Part shown: positions 58,001-64,000 of the stretch, piece after piece
Layout of the letters: each line of letters begins with the position of its first letter
Position numbering within the stretch: the first letter of the stretch is position 1
From: Gossypium raimondii
Taxonomy: Eukaryota > Streptophyta > Magnoliopsida > Malvales > Malvaceae
Reading direction: 5' to 3'
DNA: 64,000 nucleotides
Assembly (NCBI RefSeq): GCF_025698545.1
Contig: NC_068571.1
Span: forward strand, 53,436,552-53,500,551
Made by a program: the position numbers and the translations under genes
The notes under the pieces: model-generated
Seen by the model: the letters and a program-made list of their open reading frames with translations, nothing else
Told to the model about the DNA's origin: nothing
Database searches by the model: none

Positions 58001-61000
58001 AAGGATCCGAAAACGAGAATCTACAAGCAAAACCTACAGAACATAAGCATATATAATAGTATACCAACATGGCAAGGCATACATTAGCATACACACTTCC
58101 CAATGAACTCACATTATCAAGTCGTGTAATGGTCCTTATATCAAACATTCTATAACAATATTCTTTTTTTTCTTTTTAATTTATTATTAATTTCTGACAT
58201 TGCCCACTGTAATCTTAGTAAAACAGGACTTTGAACAGTACAGGAAATCCACATACGCCATATGAGCATCAAGGTGTTTTGCCCGAAGGCAAGAATATGT
58301 AAATTATGAGACCCTCCGAAGAGGTAGTGTATGCCTAATGGTCCATATAACATGTCATACCAGGAGGTAACCCATCAGAATTTTAAGTATTGAATACATA
58401 ACTCCAAACCCCACATAACACCAATACAAAACTTTAAAAAAGATCAGATATAATACCCTAATTGGCATGCCAATCATATCTTAATCTTTTTACCAAGTTT
58501 ACATGGGCTTAAAAGCAAAGCAAATCAAGCTCAATTCATATCTATTCATATCCATATTTTCTCATGACATCACATTATATCAAAATAACAGGAAAAAGGG
58601 GTCATTAGACCTCATATAACTATGCTTCTCATTTTATATAAAAATGGCCAAATTAACATATTTCAATGTTATAACATGAAAAAGGGGTAATCCTTGGAGA
58701 GTGACCCACGTCACAAAGAGAACTTCATGAGATTTTTTCTTTTTTTCCTTTGCTATGGAGAATCGAATATGAGAGTGGGGAAGTAAATGGCTTAGTGCTC
58801 TTATTTCCTTTAATGAAATATAATTAATCTTAATTACTTCATTTAGTGGTCATGGTTACACCTTAAAATAGTTAGTGGAAATTCACGGAAAGGATTAAAG
58901 CTCTTCACTAACTCAACAAAGTTGTGGCATAATTACACTCAAATCTTGGCTTAATTGCTTATTAAGCCTATGACAACTAGCCACTTAAGTCCAAGAAATC
59001 TCCATGCTTTCCACTTATTCATTCTAGATTTGGCATGTTACTTTACTTCCTCATACAAGTTAGTCCTTAGAGCCTTTATTAAGTCTAATATAATTACATT
59101 GCTACCACTCTTTAGTGTCACATTAAATAATTAAAAGTTTGTCCTTAGAGCCTTTATTAAATCTAATATAATTACAAATTTTTAATTCGCTCTACCACCG
59201 AGATGACACAAATTTTGACATCGAAAATTTTGGGATGTTATAAAAGTAACCCATCCTTTTATGCCACAATTCAAATTCCTTAATTGAATCGGTATAAGTT
59301 GATGGACTAGATTAATCAAACTTTAAGGAGAAACATTTGTCTTTCATGCCAACAGTTAAGAGTTCATGGCCTGATGGATAATAAATTATGCATGTTTTGT
59401 CTTTAAACACCAAAATTAATTCTTTTCTAGTATTTGTCCTACATTGAGGACATTTTTATCTATTTGTTCAAATAAAACATCTTAATTGGTGTTTTACCTG
59501 ACGGTGTCTCAACTATCATAGCTCCTCTCTTTTAACTTATATGAACTCATCATTACCAATTTTGACTTTAGAACAAGTTTTGTCCAACTCCTCCAATTAG
59601 TAGATATTTGGTGTCATATGATGAGTGCTTTTATTATCAATGAGCCATGCACTTGAGGAGGTTTTTGTTGCATAGCAAGAAGAAACAAAACTTCCTCATC
59701 CAATTGTTCTAGGATATTTGATCCTTTAGCTTGTTGATCTTGTTGTTGGTTTTTCTTGCAAACTTTCTCCATGTGGCCTAGTTGTTTGCAAGACTTGCAT
59801 TGTATGTCTGGTTTGTAGTAGCAATATTTCTCCAGATGTTTTTTTTTTTTTTTTGCAATGTGAACATGATGTAAATTTTCCTTTATTTCCATTTTTTACA
59901 TTATTCTTGTTTGCTCTCTCTTTTGATTTTTCGTTCTTGTACTCATGTTGCGTTTTGCCTTTCCCTTTGACCATAAATGCACCTTTTTATTGAATCCTCT
60001 TGCATAATAAACCCCCTTTACTCTTGAGCCTCAAAAGTATAAATTAGTTTTGCCAGAAAAATCTTAGTCAAGTATTTGAAGTCTTCAAGTTTACAGCTCT
60101 TTTGTCTTTCATCTCCTCTCCAAGTAATTTGAGCTTATTCACTGTGTTCATGAGTGTGTCTTTGTACTCTTTCAAAGTTTCAGACTCTTTCCTCTTCAAA
60201 ACTTAAAATTCTCTTTTGAGGTTAATCACTTGTATTTGTCTAGTAATGTCACTACCATGGAAGTCCTCCATGAGCATGACATATCATGATTCTAATTAAT
60301 TTTTTTCTTCAGATAAGGATGATTTGTTACAACTTTTGGCTTTATACCTCTTTTCCTTTTCTTCGCTATGATTCTTTGTCTGAGTTATAATTGGATTGAC
60401 CAAAAGTTAGTGTTCTTTCTTTCATTTTCAACCACATTGCAAAGACAAAAAACATTCAGATATGTCTTCATGTTGACAGCCCATATTTAATCGTTTTCAG
60501 TTAAAAAGGTAGGTGGTGGAGGCAAAAAACAACTATCTGAAACCATTTGGAGTTGACAAATGCTAGCTAATTTCTTACTCAACTCTTAAAGATATGTATG
60601 CCCTTTAAGATCAAATAAGGTTCTTGACACCAAATTCTTGGAAGGGATAGAAGAATCAAAGAAAAAGCTTAGAGAGGAAAACATAAAAAGAAGAGAGAAA
60701 TATAAGAACAAGCTCGGTTATTTAGGCTTAAAGAAAAGATGTAACACATATTTATATTAAAAATCCTTATCTAATCTATATTTTATGCATCAACCATTTA
60801 TGTCCACATCATCGTTTTTATCTAAAACATAAACCTTACGCAAATTTTAATCATATTATTATATTAAAGCTTCTCCAAAATTTACTTCAAGGAGTATAAT
60901 TAGTCACTAAAAATAACAAATCTAATTAAAATAAAATAAACAATATTTTAAATACTGAAAATAGAATTATCTGCAACAGATGCCTTAGCTTTTTTTTTCT

Positions 61001-62729
61001 AAACTATCACATCACATATATTCTTTATTTTTGGTATAATAACTGAAAGCATTACATCGGAATATGATTAATTCTATACAGGAATCAAACAAGATTTTTT
61101 AAGTTCTAGTTAAAAAAATTATATTATAGATTCATCTGATTTCAAGGTTAGTTAGACTAGAGGTTGTGCTTCTTTGCGTAATCACTGAAATTGTAGCTAA
61201 CTTCTAGGTTGACGGTTTACTAAGTCAGTATTGGGGTCCGAATTTCCCATGGGGCCTTCCTTATATAACATATAAGAATAACAAGCATCATATAGTGGAT
61301 CCTATGTTCCTGATAGTTACATTTTCAGTGAGGATGCCGTCATGTATAACTATACTTTTCTCTCGGTAAAATTTATACTCCAAGCTATAGATAATTGTGC
61401 ATATTACTTGTTAGGGTAAGGTTTGCATTGTGCATAAATGAAATGATCACGTCTTAATTTCTATAATTTTATGGCATGCAACTTCTGAATTTATAATTTA
61501 AGCCAGCCAAATAGTTTCTGAGATAGCTACCTATGTATTTTGGAAATAGAATATGACAGTTGACTATGGTGGATGTCTTTTCATGGATTTGTGTAGTTCT
61601 AAAGTCCTATTCTCTTGTCTTTTAAAAATTATTATGATTAACTGCCATCGTAGCTTATTGTGCTGAGTAAATAAATAGCTGTAAGTGTTTAGTTTTAACA
61701 ATGTTTTCTGGCAGGAGATTATAAGGTTTTGCCTGAATATGTTTTCATGGATCTTTTGTAACAGTTTTTTTTTTTTTTGCTAAAAAAATAAAATGTGGCA
61801 ATGATGTTTCTCATACGTTTAGCTGGTTTTGATTCATATTTTATTTCAGTGGTTCAGCATGAAGCGTCAGCATGCCATAATAGTTATGGCAGACAACCTA
61901 TATTACAAAAAATTCAAGAATTATTGCAAGGTAATTGTTGAGCAGAGCTACTTTGTTGCTATAATGAAGCAACTGTATAACCTTAGAATGTTGCTTGCCT
62001 ATCAGTTTCTGTTATTAAACTCACAATACTTTCCATTTTTTTTATTTAAACCTCAAATAAATCTTACTTGATATGATGGGTGTCACTTCATTAACAAAAA
62101 TCTTATGTTGTTGTGTCAGCCACATATGGATGGACGCAATTGCTATTCAGACGAGCATTATTTGCCAACCTTTTTTAATGTTGGTACATCAGACTTGTTT
62201 CTTCTGATGGCATCACTACTTACTATATATAGAAGTGACGTCGTGAAACCAATTATTTTTATATACAACAGATGATTGATCCTAGTGGAGTCGCAAATAG
62301 GTCAGTAACATATGTAGATTGGTCAGAAGGGAAGTGGCATCCCAAAGCATTTAGGGCCCAAGATATAACATTTGAGTTCCTCAAGAACCTTACGGTACGT
62401 CTACCTATTCATGCATTTCCAAATGTGAGTTTGCTGGTACAAACTTTGAATCTGATGTTTGACTGACTGTGCAGTTCATTGAGGAGAGCATACATTTCAC
62501 AAGTGGTCCACAGGTAAAAAAAAGTTTCCTACTGTTTTTTGTTTTGAATTTGAGATTTTATGCATGTTTGTTTGGAAGAAAGAAGGAACAAATAGGTGTG
62601 TTGTTTGTTGGTGCAGAGGAGAGGGATAAGTGGGCCATGCTTGTGGAATTCAATGAAGAGGCCTTGTTATTTATTCGCAAGAAAGTTTTATCCAGAAACC
62701 TTGCACAGATTGATGATCCATTTCTCTAA
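52073..62729 (+). CDS. GT14 Core-2/I-branching-type (DUF266) glycosyltransferase
   Basis: Ten exons join in phase: 52073-52453, 53137-53235, 53667-53767, 53858-53929, 54037-54127, 61850-61930, 62120-62179, 62272-62394, 62475-62513 and 62619-62729 (1158 nt, 385 aa). A short basic N-terminus precedes one membrane anchor at residues ~30-50 (VWIIVLVTFVIIFLITAFLY), typical of a type II Golgi protein. The lumenal domain has KIAFLFLTPGTLYFEPLWDK, VYVHAS, FVLLSDSCVPLHNFDYVYNY, GPHGTGRYSERMMPEVEK, WFSMKRQHAI, DGRNCYSDEHYLPT and VDWSEGKWHPKAF, as in Arabidopsis and rice BC10-like proteins. These are thought to modify wall polysaccharide or arabinogalactan glycans; the substrate is not known from sequence. 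Intron 5 is 7.7 kb because of copia C. The start was chosen because it precedes the anchor in an open exon; the exon 10 acceptor (GCAGAG|GAG) was chosen by phase. Confidence 0.92.
54488..54809 (-). repeat. 3' LTR of copia C
   Basis: About 322 bp. Pairs with 60636-60978 through blocks such as TTGGAAGGGATA, CTTATCTAA, ATCATTTGTGTC/ACCATTTATGTC and AACAATATTTTAAA. Confidence 0.82.
54830..56800 (-). pseudogene. Copia C RT, RNase H and integrase C-terminal part
   Basis: Minus-strand order: 56797-56321 begins VIYTPEQNGVSDGKLKTIM (integrase Glu region; the usual ER is changed to DG) and runs through the KPSIYHLKNFRSICYVHVLE linker. 56172-55930 has the RT start (MLINKPSNKNIVGVKWIYRT). 55896-55591 has MNGYLHEDIYIAQLESF and YGLKQALRAWYSRIDDP, with the polymerase box reading YVDYI instead of YVDDI, a lost catalytic Asp. 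55384-54830 holds RNase H (YIDRDWTESCDGMRSTLGY, INCDNQSVV). Multiple stops and shifts; dead. Confidence 0.88.
57223..59242 (+). mobile_element. Solo LTR (~2.0 kb, Gypsy-like) nested in copia C
   Basis: Starts TGTAACACCCTTATCC and ends ATTTTGGGATGTTATA (last TTATA probably from TTACA). The target duplication GAAGT (57218-57222) and AAAGT (59243-59247) differs at one base. Non-coding. It contains a ~75-bp tandem duplication near 59065-59180 around CCTTAGAGCCTTTATTAA. A different subfamily from the 3.1-kb LTRs. Confidence 0.75.
59243..60550 (-). pseudogene. Copia C gag with zinc knuckles and pre-integrase remnant
   Basis: Minus-strand gag starts near 60545 (MVSDSCFLPPPPTF) and contains NMKTYLNVFCLCNVVE, aligning with the copia B gag start. 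Knuckles lie at 59750-59870: the first (CSHCKKK...HLEKYC) is broken by a frameshift in a poly-Lys run, and the second is intact (CKSCKQLGHMEKVC). Protease and GAG-preINT are largely unreadable through stops before the insertion at 59242. Confidence 0.75.
60636..60978 (-). repeat. 5' LTR of copia C
   Basis: About 343 bp. Its outer end CTGCAACA lies against the GATGC duplication, and the inner end lies next to the primer site. Confidence 0.82.
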
Positions 62730-63600
62730 TTATACCACGATATAGCCATCCATATACAGGAGGGAGCCTTGTCTTTGCCTTTTTTTTTTTTTTTTGGTTT
62801 GGCTAATATTTCAATTTGTATTCTAATGTATTGTATTTCTATTGTCGAATCGAATGTCTACATTTTATAGTTATAGCTGCTAGTCTAGTATTGAATTTAA
62901 GCTATGCTATGATATGAGCGTAATGAATAATGTATTGTAATTAAATTTTGTATTCCATCAATTTGACTAAAATAGATGAATTTTGAAAATTTCTAATCGT
63001 TTAATTAGGATATATGAATGTATTAATTATTTGTCTAAAATTATTTACTTAAAACGGATGAATGCATAGAATCTAAAAATAACTTAGTAACATCTATATA
63101 AAGAATTCTAAGTGATAAGCTAACGAAAACCAGGAAAAAAAAGTAAAAAAATATTGAAGTGATGAGTCATAATTTCCCTAACAATTTTTCAATCAATAAT
63201 ACAATCTAAAATCGAAATTAAAACCTCAAATAAAAACCCAAATTGAAACCTCATCCCACGCGTAAACTACAACACTTAATAAACCCTTTTATTAGCCGTT
63301 TCTCTCTGTCTCTCTCGGTCTCCCTGTTTTGTTTTCTTTTTCATTGGCATAAAAAATAAATATATAAAAATAGTAATGTATACATGAACAAATAATAAAT
63401 GAAAAAGAGATTTTTTTTTGTTTATTATTATTTTTCAATAGAGAATGCAATAGATGAAACTTTAAATGGCTAGATATATAATAAATAAAAACATATTTCA
63501 TATTTTTTTTTCAATAATAATAAAGAAGTTAAGGGATCCATTGGAAACCCCCTCATATTTTCCTCTAGAGGTTTTTTGACGCTAAAAAGACCCAACTCGG
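62730..63600. other. GT14 3'UTR and intergenic spacer
   Basis: The 3'UTR probably covers the first ~200 bases, including a T-run near 62780-62797. The rest is AT-rich. No gene seen until 63.6 kb. Confidence 0.4.
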
Positions 63601-63620
63601 TAGCACCAAAGCCAGTAGCT

Positions 63621-63674
63621 ATGGCGGAGTCAATTTGCAGAGCACTAAGAGACGGAGCTCTAGAAGGCGAGCTC
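63621..63674 (+). pseudogene. ELP5-like first-exon fragment
   Basis: ATG at 63621 opens MAESICRALRDGALEGEL, which resembles the N-terminus of plant Elongator subunit 5 as I recall it (MA(E/D)SICRxLRDGxLEGELAP). Similarity stops at once and the next bases belong to a different gene fragment. Elongator modifies wobble uridines in tRNA. Only about 18 codons are present, so the identification needs a search. Confidence 0.4.
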
Positions 63675-63900
63675 AGATTCTTTATATTTCAGCAACAAAG
63701 GTGGATTCGTTTACCTATTGGCTCTGGCACTGGGGTTATGGACTCTGGTTCTAAGTCATACGACTCAGATTCTTTATATTGCGGATATTAGCTTTGTGAT
63801 TATGTACTTGGAAGTAGTTCCTGGTTGTTTGGTTCTTGAATCCGGGACCAGTAGTGGCTCCAACGGGACATGTGTATACCTTTCCATTAACAGAGGGCTG
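63675..63900 (+). pseudogene. TRMT61A-like tRNA m1A58 methyltransferase fragment
   Basis: After TATATTTCAG (an apparent retained intron end) the frame from about 63690 reads SNKGGFVYLLALALGLWTLV, LSHTTQILYIADISFVIMYL, EVVPGCLVLESGTSSGS. This is the SAM-binding N-terminal half of plant TRMT61A (usual ...LESGTGSGSLTT). It then jumps, with a short deletion and a frame change near 63862, to a segment resembling TGHVYTF. A genomic rather than cDNA-derived copy is suggested by the splice-site remnant. Not functional. Confidence 0.6.
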
Positions 63901-64000
63901 CCTCAGCTTGGTAAGCCTTAATGTTTATCGTTTGCAAAAGTGCATTGTGATGAAATATGATATGGTAATCGCTAGCTTGAACTTGAATTCGGGTTATCTT

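Larger units (their letters stand above)
54488..60978 (-). mobile_element. Copia element C, antisense in GT14 intron 5
   Basis: A perfect 5-bp target duplication GATGC lies at 54483-54487 and 60979-60983. On the minus strand the 5' LTR is 60636-60978, followed by the degenerate primer site TTTGGTGTCAAGAACC. The 3' LTR is 54488-54809, with purine tract TTGAGGAAAACTCTTGA. Gag, integrase, RT and RNase H remnants occur in copia order, with many lesions. A 2-kb solo LTR interrupts it at 57223. The LTRs are clearly diverged, so the insertion is older than copia B. Confidence 0.9.

Overview
The window looks like a TE-rich gene neighbourhood of a eudicot nuclear genome, most likely Malvaceae and probably cotton (Gossypium). 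Introns are GT-AG and short outside the transposons. The host proteins resemble Arabidopsis orthologues. Several long LTRs start TGTAACACCCC or end in its complement, a pattern I associate with cotton Gypsy elements. The species call is an inference.

Layout. 0.4-2.4 kb: a complete 8-exon GGCT2-type gamma-glutamylcyclotransferase gene (+). 3.1-5 kb: an AT-rich block and unidentified minus-strand exon fragments. 5.25-14.1 kb: a three-layer transposon nest, with a ~3.2-kb solo LTR inside copia element A, and A inside the gag of an older copia E. 14.5-18 kb: two LINE-derived RNase H/zf-RVT remnants. 18.9-31.6 kb: a bZIP9-like (group C) transcription-factor gene carrying two LTR elements. One (19404-25158) lies in intron 1. 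The other (copia B, 25357-30316) sits inside a coding exon with a perfect 5-bp target duplication, so the allele is probably non-functional. 31.9-35.8 kb: copia and Gypsy integrase debris split by another insertion. 36.3-42.4 kb: a solo LTR carrying a second, inverted solo LTR of the same family, each with a perfect target duplication. 43-44.2 kb: a GET1-like exon fragment. 46.5-48.0 kb: an intact POP5 gene (RNase MRP/P subunit). 52.1-62.7 kb: an intact 10-exon GT14 (Core-2/I-branching, DUF266) glycosyltransferase gene whose intron 5 carries an antisense copia element with a further LTR inside it. 63.6-63.9 kb: a chimera of an ELP5-like first exon and a TRMT61A-like fragment.

The three intact genes (GGCT, POP5, GT14) are unrelated housekeeping or metabolic genes with no operon-like logic. 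The main story is genome dynamics: nested insertions, solo LTR formation, a probable TE-killed bZIP gene, and small captured gene fragments. The best candidate for something poorly described is the LTR element at 19404-25158. It has no recognisable protease, integrase or RT, but it carries a ~600-codon open frame of unknown function with an internally duplicated module.

All exon boundaries were placed by eye from GT-AG signals, reading phase and remembered family sequence. No alignment or database search was run.
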